From: Brasenia schreberi
Lineage: Eukaryota > Streptophyta > Magnoliopsida > Nymphaeales > Cabombaceae
Assembly: GCA_036023115.1 (NCBI GenBank)
Contig: JAYKKT010000048.1
Coordinates: 4,426,001-4,490,000, forward strand
DNA length: 64,000 bases
Direction: 5' to 3'
The notes under the pieces were generated by a model, which did not search any database, had not been told where the DNA came from, and was given only the letters and a program-made list of their open reading frames with translations. The translations under genes were made by a program, and so were the position numbers. This document shows, in pieces, positions 1 through 10,845 of this stretch (position 1 is the first letter of the stretch; the number at the start of each line of letters is the position of its first letter).

Positions 1-182
1 CGAGAAGGTCTGCGATGAAAAGATCCCGCTTGCCTACAATCACCTTTCAAAAGTGAGATATTTCAAAACATACTTCGCTAGTTTGAGTAAGCTAGCTGGC
101 ACGCCCTAAAAGCGAACGTAGATTGCGAAAAGATTCGCTCCAGGCCTAAGAAACCCAGAGACGAAGATTTTCCGTGTCTACA
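1..182 (+). mobile_element. Tat/Ogre-type LTR, sense 3' end only
   Basis: This is the last 182 bp of a Tat-family LTR in plus sense; the rest lies off the window. On the plus strand it ends in TCTACA at 182. Its reverse complement matches 2278-2460 almost throughout, including the GTGCCAGCTAG...CTAGC block at about 80-108. It abuts the gag-protease linker of the minus-strand element on the right, so it is a 3' LTR or solo LTR inserted into that older element. The candidate right target duplication is ATATG at 183-187, but the left copy is outside the window. Confidence 0.7.
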
Positions 183-584
183 ATATGGTCTTTCGATATC
201 CTCTTCCGAGAACACGATGGGCATTTTTGCACCTATAGACGCCACTTGGGTTGACAAGGACTCCGGGGTTAAATTTGAGCTAACCTTGGCTCTTTCTAGA
301 ATTTTCTCTAAAACAAGTCTATACCTAGGCGAGGTTTGTATCAGCTCTAGGATGGACATGTTAATTGCAATCTTTGAAAGATGATTTTCAAAATCATACA
401 AGGTTAAAACAACTTTGCCTTTGTCCGTTTTTGGCGAGATCCTAGGAATACATGCTTTTGAAGGGCCATGAACACTGACCACTTTTTTAGCATTTTGTAG
501 ATGTGGGGGTTGATAGATCCTTCCGGACCTAGTCACTTCCCCCACGATCAACCTAGGGCTCGCGCCTATGATGGCTTTATTCAT
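183..584 (-). pseudogene. Gag-protease linker of Tat element, 3' truncated
   Basis: The reading frame from 584 down carries VTRSGRIYQPP near its start and a helical stretch with LYDFENHLSKI and LELIQTSPRYR. This layout is seen between gag and aspartic protease in plant Tat/Ogre polyproteins. The frame ends FSEEDI at about 190 just before the expected protease DSGA motif, which is absent. The remaining codons (to 78) are read from the inserted LTR and are not part of the protein. The ATG is internal to a polyprotein, so it is not a true start. Confidence 0.65.
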
Positions 585-854
585 GTGCTTTGAAGCACCT
601 TGGATTTATAAAACTGGTTTAACTAGGGGCGGGCCTTTAAGCACTCTCCGGATCACTACTTGGGCGATTTTCCTATGAAGGATGAGAGATGGTGCACAAG
701 TAGAAAACCCAAAATGATATGCATGCGCTAGACTCTTTGAAATCGTTAAAGCACATACCTCTTTGTCCTTCCCACTGGTACTTGTGTGGTTGGGGAAGGG
801 TTCTTTGAAAATAGCTTGGGCAGGCTCTGGTTCCTCAGTGATCCGAAGCCGGCC

Positions 855-2033
855 CTACTCTATCAAGTTCTCAATCCTGTTGAGTAGGGAAAAACATTGC
901 TTTGTATCATGGCCTTTGAGCTGATGATACTTGCAAAATCGATTTAAGAACCTCCCTTTGGAAGTGGTTCCCTCGGGAATCTCAGGAAGTTCGATCATTC
1001 CTTGGGGAAGTAGGAGGTCCAGGACCTCCGACACAGGTTGCCCCAGTGGAGTATACTTCCATTTTTCAAAAGGTTTTTGTATTTTTTTGTCTTTTTTATT
1101 TTCAAAATTCTCAAAATTTTTAGAAGTGCTAGCCGGGCTTGGATCTACTCGGACGTTTGCAACTTTGTGGGGCTTGGTCCCTTTGTCCATTGTGGGTAAC
1201 CCATAAGTTCCGGGTTTTTCCAAGTGAGTTTTACAAACAACACTCCCTTTCCATAAGTGATCGTAGACGCCTTTCTTCAAATTTGTTTAAAAAAGGAACT
1301 CCTTTTTAATCAACTTGTGGAAAGTTGAGATTTCATGTAGGGAGAGAAGGGTTTTCAACTCGTTTTTAAAATTATCCAGGATGAGCATTACTGCACACCC
1401 TTCGGATATGGGTTCTTGTACTTGCCCAAGGAGGGACCTCCATCGAACGATAAATGTATGCACATCTTCATTCGTACCTTGCTTCGTATCCCTCAAAGTA
1501 TTTAAAGCGGGCGTGACTTCTACGTTATGTGAAAACCATTGCACAAAGCAGTTCGCTAACTCTTCAAAAGTTGCGAACTGACTTAGATCATAGGAAGCCA
1601 GCCATTTTGAAGCTATGCCTTTGAGGGAAAGGGAAAACCAATGCACCCATTTCATCGAGTCCTTCTTTTTCTTGTGGGATCGACGAGAGAAAAGTTACAA
1701 GTGAGACCTAGGGTCTCCCATGCCATCATACCGATGGAAATTCGGTATTTCTTCGTTACTATCTGTTTCATAATCTAACGAAAGAAAATCAGACAGGGCG
1801 TAGGTTCTTTTCTCTTTGTTTTGCCCTTTTAGCAGCTGTTGTAGGGCTTTGCGGTCCTTGTGAGTGAAGGACTCGTGGTATTGGTTGCCCTCCATAGCGA
1901 AGGTCTCCTTATGCTTTCGAGACTTTTCAAATTTCTTTTTGGCCTTTATGGGTTCGCCATGTGACGAACACGAATCAGCCGCTTCAGCCTCTTGGCTAAG
2001 GGCAGCAATTTTGGCCTTAAAATCCCTTCTCAA
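855..2033 (-). pseudogene. gag: Ty3/gypsy gag (capsid and zinc knuckle), broken
   Basis: Three adjacent minus-strand frames together cover a retrotransposon Gag. At 2033-1695 is the N-terminal part, ending in YDGMGDPRSHL, the usual start of the gag domain. At 1655-1287 is the capsid core, with KWVHWFSLSLKGIASKW and FVQWFSHNVE. At 1280-855 is the C-terminal part, with a degenerate knuckle CKYHQLKGHDTKQC followed by LLNRIENLIE. Frameshifts or stops near 1690 and 1285 separate the pieces, so no full Gag can be made. Gag would assemble virus-like particles packaging element RNA. Lengths are compatible with Tat gag. Confidence 0.75.
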
Positions 2034-2254
2034 ATCCTCGATTTCCTCTCTTTTGTTTCGATTTTTCGAAAATCTCCTAGAGAACTTGATGTACGCGAGA
2101 CATGGCTGGACACTTCATTGGAGTCTGAACTCGACGTGACTCCGATGCTTTTTAAAACCCAACTATGAAATGCACAAGACAAAGAGTTAAAATACTTTTC
2201 TTAAAAAATTTTCAAGAGGTCTACTTGTTTGTATTGATTTTTCTTAAGACTCAC

Positions 2255-2272
2255 GTCCCACCAGGCGTGCCA
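2255..2272 (-). promoter_or_regulatory. Primer-binding site of Tat element
   Basis: On the minus strand, five bases after the LTR end (CTACA), the sequence reads TGGCACGCCTGGTGGGAC. It starts with the obligatory TGG (complement of the tRNA 3' CCA) and resembles the 3' end of plant tRNA-Arg. tRNA-Arg priming is reported for Ogre-type elements. Its position identifies 2278-4681 as a 5' LTR rather than a solo LTR. The tRNA assignment is from memory of tRNA sequences and is approximate. Confidence 0.55.
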
Positions 2273-2810
2273 AAATCTGTAGCCACGCAAAAAATTTCAC
2301 TCTGGGTTCTTAGGCCTGAAGTGAAACTTTTCGTATCTACGTCGCTTTAAAAGGGCGTGCCAGCTAGCTTACTCAAACTAGCGAAGTAAGTTTTGAAATA
2401 TCTGACTTTAGGGGGCGACTGTGGACAAGTGGGCTCTTTTCGTCGCAAACCTTCTTGAACCGATGCTCAAGGGTCAGTTTGTACGCTTAGAAATCTCGAT
2501 TTTAAACAAGCATGGCCTTTTTGAAAAGGTATGAAAGTATTTGATCAATTTGTTTGTCTAATTGCAGATTTTATTTATGTGGGGTTGGCACGTATCTATG
2601 TCTTTGAGTTTTATTTTACCTAGGTGTGAGTTGTGTGCATCAAGTGCCTAAGTCTTGGCATGTTTGCATGGGTTGTTCGGGGTTTGTTTGATGCAAGTAT
2701 GCGCACTATCTCGAGTATGGCGGATATGTAATACAAACTCACACAACTTGAAGAGAAAACCCAAAATTGAAAGACATAGCGGAAGGGAAATTGCGGAAGG
2801 AAAATATGGC

Positions 2811-3095
2811 TATATCTTAAGAGCGGAAAGGCTCAATGTGTGCGTGTGTGTTGTGTATATATTGAAAGACAACTCACGCAACTTGGAATGTAAAGTCACC
2901 CGACTTAAATGTAAAGTGCGGAAATGGGAAATACGTATATATATATGGGCCCGAAGGTCGCCAACGTATGCGTGTGTGTTGTGTATAAATGTAAAGACAA
3001 CTCACACGACTTGGAATGTAAAACCCAGCTGAAAGGGAGATACAACTACATATATATGAGCCCGAAGGTCATCAACGTGTGCGTGTGTGATGTGG
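2811..3095. repeat. About 110-bp tandem sub-repeats inside Tat LTR
   Basis: Three imperfect copies are anchored by GAGCGGAAAGGCTCAATG (2821), GGCCCGAAGGTCGCCAACG (about 2947) and GAGCCCGAAGGTCATCAACG (about 3057). Each is followed by TGTGTGTTGTGTAT-like sequence and AAAGACAACTCACRCRACTTGGAATG. Spacing is about 127 and 110 bp. The related LTR at the right end of the window has four copies at 109-111 bp spacing. Confidence 0.75.
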
Positions 3096-3224
3096 GGATG
3101 ATGTGGGAGGTGCTAGGCTAGAGTTCACGGCAAAGGGCTAGGGTATGGTATGGAGTGGGGAGTGTAAGGCGGTGGTGTTAGGGATAGATGGTGTGGGAGT
3201 GTAGGGCGGTGTATGGGGTAGTTT

Positions 3225-3600
3225 AGGCTGAGGTGGTGGCAGGTAGTGGAGTGGCCGGGAGCTAGTCGGCACCGGGCGCTAGGCGCCAGGCGGATGGTAG
3301 GGCTACAGGCGCGAAGGAGGCACGTAGCGCAGGAGGCGCGCGGCGTCAGGGAGACGCGCGACGCGGGAGCGAGGCGCGTGCGGGGCGCAGGGGGTGTTCG
3401 GGTGGCGATGGGAGGTGGTTTGGGTGATGGGGGAGCACGAGAGTGAGGGGTTTCAGTCGGTTAGGGTGTTAGGTTGGTTTAGTTGGGGATTAGGGGTGTT
3501 GTAGGGGATTAGGTAGTGATGATTTAGGGTTGGTTTAAGGTGGTTTAGAGGGTTAGAGATAGAAGGGTTTAGGGAGTTAATAAAGCTTACCACTTAGGGT
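3225..3600. repeat. GC-rich and TTTAGGG-like blocks inside Tat LTR
   Basis: 3225-3440 is strongly GC-rich with many intact CG dinucleotides, in contrast to the AT-rich surroundings. 3440-3600 is composed of variants of TTAGGG, TTTAGGG and GGATTAGG on the plus strand. Both sit between the TATA box and the sense 3' end of the LTR, so they would lie in transcribed LTR sequence. They are part of the element and not a chromosome end. Confidence 0.6.
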
Positions 3601-3826
3601 CAGTTGGGGTGTGCTCAAGCTTCAAACTAGCCACTCCAAAGCCTTCTTGTTCAAGCAAATCCAGCCCTTAATCAAGGTGGTGCAGCCCACACTAACCCCT
3701 CTTTAAGCCCACAATTAACCCACTAAATAAAATTAAGAAAGCACTAAGCACTCACTTTAATACCCTCTCTCTCCTCCAAGCTCCTCCAAGTGGATTTCAC
3801 GTGAACTCTTGGGGACCCCCTCACTC

Positions 3827-3838
3827 CTATTTATAGGC
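3827..3838 (-). promoter_or_regulatory. TATA box of Tat 5' LTR
   Basis: The minus strand reads CCTATAAATAGG, a near-consensus plant TATA box. A CT-rich stretch on plus (3763-3790; GA-rich in sense) lies 40-60 bp downstream. This matches the order seen in the LTRs at 9387-12215 and 55462-57737. Confidence 0.6.
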
Positions 3839-4681
3839 AAATGAGGTGGGTCTTAGATATGGGTCTTGGGTTTGGATCGTGGAATCCATGTCCGATCCAA
3901 ACACTATTTGGATTTGGATCTTGGATGTCAGATATTTTGAGATCCATATCCGATCCAAATCTAATATTTTTATAGATATGGATCTGGATATTTTGGTCTA
4001 AATCTGATCTAATCCAAACACTATTTGGATCCAATCCAAATTCAAACATTATTTGGATATGGATTTGGATATTTATGGTCCAGATCCAATCCAAATTTTC
4101 TCTTAATGGTTCTTCTTGACTTTTTGAGGCAGACATTTTGTGCGGGAACTGGCTTCATCAACGCTCCGTCTGGTATTGGGTTTTCCTCAACTTTGTCGTT
4201 TGGACTCCATCTCGCCATTCTAGATTCCGTTTCTGCTTAATTTTGCCATTTCTTGCTCAGATCTCCTTCGCTTGGATGGGGATGCTTGATTTGGCTTTTA
4301 GGTGCTCTGGGCTTGCTTTCTGCATCGGGCTTGGGCCTTCCTTTCGCCTTTTGACCTTGGCTTTTGTCAAGCCAAGGTGCTGCTTTTGGGCTTCTACCCC
4401 TGTTTGTAAGGCTGCTTTGGATTTGGCCTTCGTGGGCTGGTTTTTGGGCTGCTTCTCGATCAGGTGTCGTCTTTCTTGCTTCACCTGTTCATCTTTGGCT
4501 TTTTGGCAAATGGGACTTGGCCCGAGTTTCAAGAAATTTATATGGGATATGGGGTTTAAAACAATATTTACAAGCTTTTCGGGAAGCTCCTGGGTTTTCG
4601 AAAATGCAGAATGGCCTTTTGGGTTGATTTGCAAACCAGGGATTTGTTTTCTTAAAATCGTGGGATTTTGGGGTATTTACA

Positions 4682-5163
4682 GTAGTTAGACATGGCATGT
4701 TTGTACAACCGAGTCATGTTAGCCTAGCATACTTGTAATGGGCTGCACCTAGTAAGTGTTATGCTTAGTGAAGTAGAACTAGGTGTAGTTGGATTAGTCT
4801 AGAGTGGTCTAGTGTGAATGCACCAAGAATATTTGGTGGAATATTCCTTGGGCCTGCTAGAGGCTTGTGGCTATAAATAGACGCAAGGGGAGTTGGGTTT
4901 GAGCATCCAGTCTTGAGTGAGCTAGTCTATGAGTGTAGCGGTTAGGCTGAGGGTAGGCGAGTCTTGTAGAGGTGGGTTGAAGAACTGATGTTTTGTTCGG
5001 TTGTATGGAGTGCTTTGTTGAAAAAAGATTGAGGTTTACCTATTTGTGTATGTTTCTCCTAGGTCTGCTCGAGGAGAGGCTAAGGCATGTGCGTGTGAGA
5101 ATGGGAGGCATCGAGGTAAGCAAGTTCCTCAAGTTGGAGGCATGTGCATTGCAGGCCATAGAG
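4682..5163 (+). repeat. 5' LTR copy of the non-coding element
   Basis: It is homologous to the right copy from GTAGTTAGACATGG to about GCAGGCCATAGA. A TATA box CTATAAATAG lies at 4871-4880. It abuts a Tat LTR at 4681, which may have removed its true 5' end. The right copy has sequence upstream of 6832 that could be LTR, including a TGTCAC at 6608 following a purine-rich GAGGGAGAGG. Confidence 0.65.
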
Positions 5164-6831
5164 ACTTGTTGATCTCTACTGTTGTTGCATATGTAATCTT
5201 GGTTTGTGTAAGTCTTTGTGTCAAGAGTTAGCTTGTAAGCACATTCTTAGGGGAGTGTGGTGAAGTGGGGACAAGATGGGGAAGATATAGAAGGAAGGTG
5301 CTGAGAAAGAGAACTTCTCTAGTTGGCGAGTGAGTAACAAGGTGTTGATGCAGCTCCCACAACAACTAGACATTTTATAGAAACAGGTGCAAGAGTGTGA
5401 CCGGTTCTTATCTTGGAAGAGTTCCAGGCACGTGCTACAACCTCTCATTCTACAAAAAATAGAGATCAACAAGTCTCAAGAGAGGAGTCGTGAGCAGCCA
5501 GTAGTAGAGCGTGAATAGGATGCCAATCTCTAACCTCTTTTTCTGCTTTGCCATTGATGAATTGATATGCAACCAAGGCGATCCTAACATGTCAGTGGAT
5601 TGTGAACCTCATAAGTGAGGCACACTTACAGGCCATTCCAAAGGCCATAATGTCGGTTGAGGGGAATTGAGTAGGTGGTAATGGAGATGGAGTGAGTGTG
5701 GGACAACAAGAGACGAGTGTGAAGCACGGTGGCTATCACACACTAGTGCCTAAGATGGACTGGAAGGGGCTTTTCTTGTTGCGAAGCCCTTCGAGTGAGA
5801 AGAACTCACATAGGGTGGTTGGAGAGCCATCCAAAGCATTTCACCAACAACCGAAGGCAGCCAGTAGGAGGAGGTAAACCTACAGAAATTTGGTATTTCA
5901 CCCAAAGAAGAGAAAGAGTGAGAATGGGTTCCGTGTATGGAGAGTGCCAAAGAGGAGTTGTCGATGGTGTTGGTGGAGCACGCTTTGGGACACTGAAGGC
6001 TCTAGTAGATGGATTTCTCTCAAAGAGGTTGAAAGTCTTAAGGTGTCTCTCGAGGTAGGAAGAGACATGCTATGGGCTGGTTGAGTCCCATACGCGGGAG
6101 GTATATCCCAAGAGGCACGTGGGAGCACATGGGAGTAGTACCACAGGACGAGCGTGCAAATGATGCACGTGCCAAATACATGTCACATTTTGGGAGGGAA
6201 CGTGCCGAGACCAATCGTCGAGTACCTTGGAGGGGTGGGGTCAAACATCGGGACAGGGGTCGTGCCAGTCGTAGGGAGTAATCGTAGGGAGTAAACCTCC
6301 CTAGGCAAGGGGGTTAGCGTCAGTCCAGTAACAGAATTTGCAGTGTGCCAGGGTCAGTGCTAGGGCAGGCCGTATGGGGTAGGTTGCCAGTACCACCCAA
6401 GGGCCGATGAGGAAGTCGTTGCAGGGTGAGTTCCGTGTGGACAGAATAATACTTATGGTGGGTGTTGATAGGCCAGGAAGAGAAGCCAAAGGTGGGTATG
6501 GAGCAGGTAGCCGAGGTCATGGGAAGTGCTTAGCTGGGGGAGTGCCTTGGGTGAGACACACATTCACAAGACCTCGAGGGAGAGGTCCTACTTAGTCGGG
6601 GTTGAGTTGTCACAGAACATTTCCTGGAGCGCTAGTGCCATGCAATGGTTCACGACTTAGCATGTCTATGCACAAACAACTCACAAAAGAATGCATGCAT
6701 TCACATGCTCTAGAGTGAAGCGCGCATGGAGGAAGGCAGAGCGAGCATTGGGGATGATGATGGCATTCGGTGGCATGCATGGTGTAGTTCACGTCTCTTT
6801 TACATATCATGTAGCTAGGGAATTATAACCG
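5164..6831 (+). other. Internal region of non-coding LTR element
   Basis: I see no conserved retrotransposon protein motif in any frame. Short frames rich in arginine and glycine (for example 6072-6281 and 6407-6595 plus) may be the decayed remains of a gag or simply chance. A purine-rich stretch around 6577-6587 could be a polypurine tract, in which case the 3' LTR would start at 6608. Confidence 0.4.
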
Positions 6832-6912
6832 GTAGTTAGACATGGCATGTTTGTACAACCGAGTCATGTAAGCCTAGCATACTTGTAATAGGTTGGACCT
6901 AGTCAAGTGCTG

Positions 6913-9126
6913 TGTACACACCCGGAAAATAAAATTTTGAAATGTTTAAATAAAAGGTTTTTCGGCAAACTTTGAGTTCAATTCCCAAATATCCTTTTGA
7001 GAAGTTAAAAACGTGAAAATCAAAATTGCTTAGAATTTCATGTTTTAATCAATTAAAAAAGAACCATGTTTTGAACCAAGGTCTAGTTTCAAAACCACCG
7101 AGACTAGATTTCATCATACGGAGGAGCTCAAGGCAACCCAACTTCAAGGACCGAAGGTAGAGTTTATTCAGCCAATACGAGCGTCAAGTGGGAAAATTCA
7201 TGTCAAAGCATACTTCACCAAAGACGTGCCGGGTCATCCAAGATCTTGATGATGGAATTGAAGAAACCAAGTTTCATTCAAGGAAGATCGATCCAGCTGG
7301 AAAAAGACAAAGAAACAAACTTGGCCAAGATCGACCTAAGCTCTAAGAAAGCCCAAAGGGACGAGCACAAATCAAGTAGGACTGAAGACCGTGGATGAAG
7401 CCAAATCAAGGAAAAAGAATTCCAGACATGGTCAAATGAAGATGTGACGGGTTACCTCAAGGCCTAACCAAGGACCGACACACCTAGGCCATTTCAAGCT
7501 CAACCGGCCAAGCTTAGGACCAGCCCACATGGGCTGATTGAAAGGGGTGAAAGGGGGACCATGTAGGGTTGTCTTAGAGTGGATCAAACCACTCCATAAA
7601 CAACCCCAACCAAACCCCATTGGAAGGATGTAGAACAAGCCCCCCTTGACCTATAAAAAGGGGCCATGGGGGGGCGTGAGATGGATCTTAAAAAAAGTGA
7701 GGGAAAGGCTGCCTAAAAGGGGAGGGTATGAGAGTTAGGTGCAGGACTTTCCAGCAAGGAGGGACGGCCATTAGTGTGGGAAGAAGAGGGTAGGTAGGTG
7801 TGTGCTAAGGAGTGTGGGTGAAGAAGGAGCCAAAGGGGCCGGAATTCACTCTTGAATCTCCGGTTTATTGTGCCAACTCGTGTAAGTACATTTTGATTCA
7901 ATTTCAATTCATCTTCTTCATTCAAATTCAATTAAATGGGGTTGTAATAATGGAGTTTCATCTCTCCCCCATGTTGTAATAGCTAAATTTGCTTCAAGTT
8001 TAATTTCGTGGATGAAACACCATACTCACACACGTACACTAGATGTTTGTTGATAAGCTTCTACCTCAATATACTCTATAATCATCCTATACTTCTAATC
8101 CCCTTTATGCTTAAGCTATAAAATACTTTTAATTCATTTACATTTCAGTAATTTGCTTTCGTGATTTAAGGGTTGTTGTATTTTAAATTCGTGTAAGTTT
8201 GCATCATTCTATTCATAAACACAGAAAATAGGATTTAAGCATCTCTACATCTGTCTGTTCCTGCATTTTTAATTCCTTGATGCTTGCTTTGATTAGTTTA
8301 AAATTTGGCACACTTACTCCACACACCTTAGGTCACTATAAATAAAATCGTCAAGATTTTTAGGCTGCCTAGCCACGTAATAAAATTAGATAAAGACCAG
8401 CTTAGTTTCTGCACTTCTATTGCACAGTCAGATTTCCTGAAAGAGAGGTTGGGTAAAATTTTCATATCTCTGTCTATAAGAATCCAATCAATCTGATTTT
8501 TAATGCATTAGAAAGCTAACATCCATAGCTTTCTAGACATATCAAAATCATTAAAATTGGAGTTCTAAGTAGGGAGATATAGGTTCATCTTTGAGTCTCT
8601 ATATTTGTGAACCAGAACTATTCTGAGTCAGTGAATCAGTCTGATTCAATTATTTAATTCTAATTCAATACTACTCCGAATTCAGATTTGTAAATAGCTG
8701 CAGGCTCTCCATACTACCAGCTTGGTCTTGTAAAATTTAAAAGATTTTTGGAGGCCTGTAACATATTCAAATCCTTCTTAGACATAAGCTCTAAAAACAG
8801 AATTCTCTGTTTTCAGTAGCTTGTACATTCCAAGTATTGAATCAAAGTGCATAAGCTCAAAACTCTTTCAAAAACACTTGTTCACGTGGAATGGAGTTGC
8901 ATTTGCTGTCAAATTGAAATTTCTAAGCGCTCAATACCGATCCTTTAGCATCGGTTCAAGAAGGATTGAGTGAAAAGATCCCGCTTGCCTAAATCGCCTA
9001 TAAGTCTAAGTTTTTCAAAATATTTGTTAGTTTTGAACAACTGGTACGCTCGCGTAGGTGTAGGTGTGGAAACTTTTATTTCATGTTTTCTTCATAAACT
9101 TCAGAGTGAAAATTTTTATGTCTACA
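6913..9126 (+). mobile_element. Solo Tat LTR, plus sense (2.2 kb)
   Basis: It begins TGTACACACCC and ends TCTACA, with a TATA box CTATAAAAAG at 7651-7660 on plus, so it is in plus sense, opposite to its neighbour at 9387. Its last 190 bp are the reverse complement of the start of the other LTRs (AAAAGATCCCGCTTGCCT, GGTACGCTCG), more diverged. No gag or pol lies inside, so it is a solo LTR left by LTR-LTR recombination. The right flank is CTATG; the left flank reads CTG, which fits a 5-bp duplication that lost two bases. CG dinucleotides are scarce, suggesting age. Confidence 0.75.
7651..7660 (+). promoter_or_regulatory. TATA box of plus-sense solo LTR
   Basis: CTATAAAAAG followed by GGGGCC lies about 740 bp from the LTR start, followed by a GA-rich stretch, as in the other family members. 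Confidence 0.5.
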
Positions 9127-9381
9127 CTATGCTTAGTGAAGTAGAACTAGGTGTAGCCGGGTTAGTCTAGAGTGATCTAGAGTGAACGCACCAAGAATAT
9201 TTGGTGGAATATTCCTTGGGCCAGCTAGAGATTTGCGGCTATAAATAGACGCACGGGGGGCTGGGTTTGAGCATCCACTCTTGAGTGAGCTAGTCAACGA
9301 GTGTAGTGGTTAGGCTGAGGGTCGGCGAGTCTTGTAGAGGGCGGGCTCAAGAGGTACTGTCCTATTTGGTTGTATGGAGTG

Positions 9382-9386
9382 CTTTG
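9382..9386 (+). repeat. Target-site duplication CTTTG (left)
   Basis: CTTTG at 9382-9386 is repeated at 12216-12220 immediately after the inserted LTR. The uninterrupted LTR copy has a single CTTTG at the equivalent place (GGAGTGCTTTGTTGAA near 5010). A five-base duplication is standard for Ty3/gypsy integration. Confidence 0.85.
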
Positions 9387-10697
9387 TGTATATATGAAAT
9401 TTGATTCCAAAGTCTACGCAGAGACTTGAAATCAAATCCACAAAATACGTTATGCGTGAGCGTGCCAGCTAGTTTACTTAAACTAGCAAAGATGATTTCT
9501 AACTTCTAGAGCGATTGTAGATAAGTAAGTTCTTTTCGATATAGGCCTTATTGAATCGATGCTTAAGGGTCAGCCTAGACGCTTGGAAAATTGTCTGATC
9601 TAGTAAGTTTTTGAAACAAATCTTGAATCCAAAAGCCTTTCCAAAATCGTGTGATGTTTTCCCTTAACAAAATTCCAGGTTCAAATATGAAAAACAAAAA
9701 TAGTTCTTTTTCTAGCAACAGACCTTTCTAGTTTTTTAGTATTTTTCAGATCTCCAAAAATCTTAAAAACTTTACCTAAGATAAGCTCATGCTTGGAGTT
9801 TATTGAGATAATTTTTTTTTTTTTTTTTGGTTTTAAGGATGAACAGAGTTAAATTTGTTAATGTTTCAGCCTTAGAACTCGGGACAGACTCTGTGATAGA
9901 AATACTTGTATCTCTATATGTAGGTGTTAGAATTTTTTGAAAGTGGTCTCGTTGGAAAGATATGGAAATAAGCTTTCTAACAAGACTATTTTCAGAGATT
10001 TTGGATCACTACAGATAGAGTTAAGAGGCTTTTACCCAAGCTCTATTGTAGGATGTGCACTGCAGACAAGTTCATTCTTGATTTCTTTTCGGTTTTCCTA
10101 ATTCTATTTATGACCTTACCCATATCTAAAATTCTTGAAAATTTTATAGAGTGTTGGCCTATGTATGACTGAACTATGTGCCAATTTTCAAAATTTTATG
10201 TTTAAGGATTTGGGCTGGAAAAATCAATGATCAGAAGGATACAGAATGGTGAAAATAGAGTTTTCTATTTTAAGAGTCTAATGAATGCATCCGATTGATC
10301 TTTAATAGTTTATATGATCATCCAAAGAAATTTTTGGTTGAGAACTTTATTCTGTAAGAGAGAAAGTGCAATAATCAAAGAAAATTATCATATAGCTTAA
10401 GCATAGAAGAGATGAGAGAGTATAAGGTATACAATGTATATTGAGGTAGATGTAACTACAAATCAAACAATTGATAGACAATTTTACCTTTACTCTTGGA
10501 TGAAATTTTACAGCACCTCCCCTCAAATATTACAATGATTTGCAGACAAATTCTCCTTAATTACAACATCAATTGTATTGAATTGAAGAAAGGAAAGAGA
10601 ATGGAAGAAAACCAACCTTGATTGAAGACCTTGAGATGGCTTGGAGACCGATGGCTTGGGGGTTGCACCTCCACTCTTGGGGAACTCCTCCTTCTTC

Positions 10698-10702
<5 letters not shown>

Positions 10703-10732
<30 letters not shown>
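10703..10732. repeat. (CT)n microsatellite in Tat LTR
   Basis: About 15 CT units lie about 105 bp sense-downstream of the LTR TATA box. A homologous tract occurs at 56729-56767. Confidence 0.9.
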
Positions 10733-10736
<4 letters not shown>

Positions 10737-10835
10737 GCTAAGATTTTCTCTCCTAATTTCTCTTTGAGTTTTTTTTTAGGTTAATCCTTGGGCTTTTCTC
10801 ACTTTGCCAACTCTAAACCAGCCCCCCCAAGGCCC

Positions 10836-10845
10836 CTATTTATAG
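10836..10845 (-). promoter_or_regulatory. TATA box of minus-sense solo LTR
   Basis: The minus strand reads CTATAAATAG followed by GGGCC, as in the LTR at 55462-57737. Confidence 0.55.

Larger units (their letters stand above)
183..4681 (-). mobile_element. Truncated Ty3/gypsy Tat/Ogre-lineage element, 5' half
   Basis: Read on the minus strand this runs 5' LTR (4681-2278), primer-binding site, gag (about 2033-855) and the gag-protease linker (584-183). It then stops abruptly where another LTR has inserted at 182. Protease, RT and integrase are missing and presumably lie left of the window. The lineage call rests on three things: a gag with a CKYH...H...C knuckle, a linker with the VTRSGRIY motif typical of these elements, and a primer-binding site resembling tRNA-Arg, which is reported for Ogre elements. 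Several stops and frameshifts make it non-coding today. Confidence 0.75.
2278..4681 (-). repeat. 5' LTR of Tat element (2.4 kb)
   Basis: On the plus strand it begins TGTAGCC at 2278 and ends TATTTACA at 4681, so in the sense direction it runs TGTAAATACCCC...GGCTACA. The orientation is set by a TATA box (CCTATAAATAGG on minus, 3827-3838) and by the adjoining primer site and gag. Inside are a tandem sub-repeat (2811-3095), a GC-rich block (about 3225-3440) and a TTAGGG-like block (about 3440-3600). The same order recurs in 61448-64000. The right end abuts the second LTR family at 4682. ORFs of up to 183 codons inside it (for example 4138-4689) are chance frames. Confidence 0.75.

Noticed and set aside
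1..2460. The inverted repeat (1-182 against 2278-2460) as a foldback or inverted-repeat transposon
   Set aside because: Both arms are ends of Tat LTRs in opposite sense, one being the element's own 5' LTR and the other a later insertion; the spacer is gag sequence.
4138..4689. 183-codon plus frame rich in Phe, Cys and Trp
   Set aside because: It lies wholly inside a Tat LTR on the strand opposite to its promoter, overlaps equally long frames on the other strand, and runs across the LTR end.
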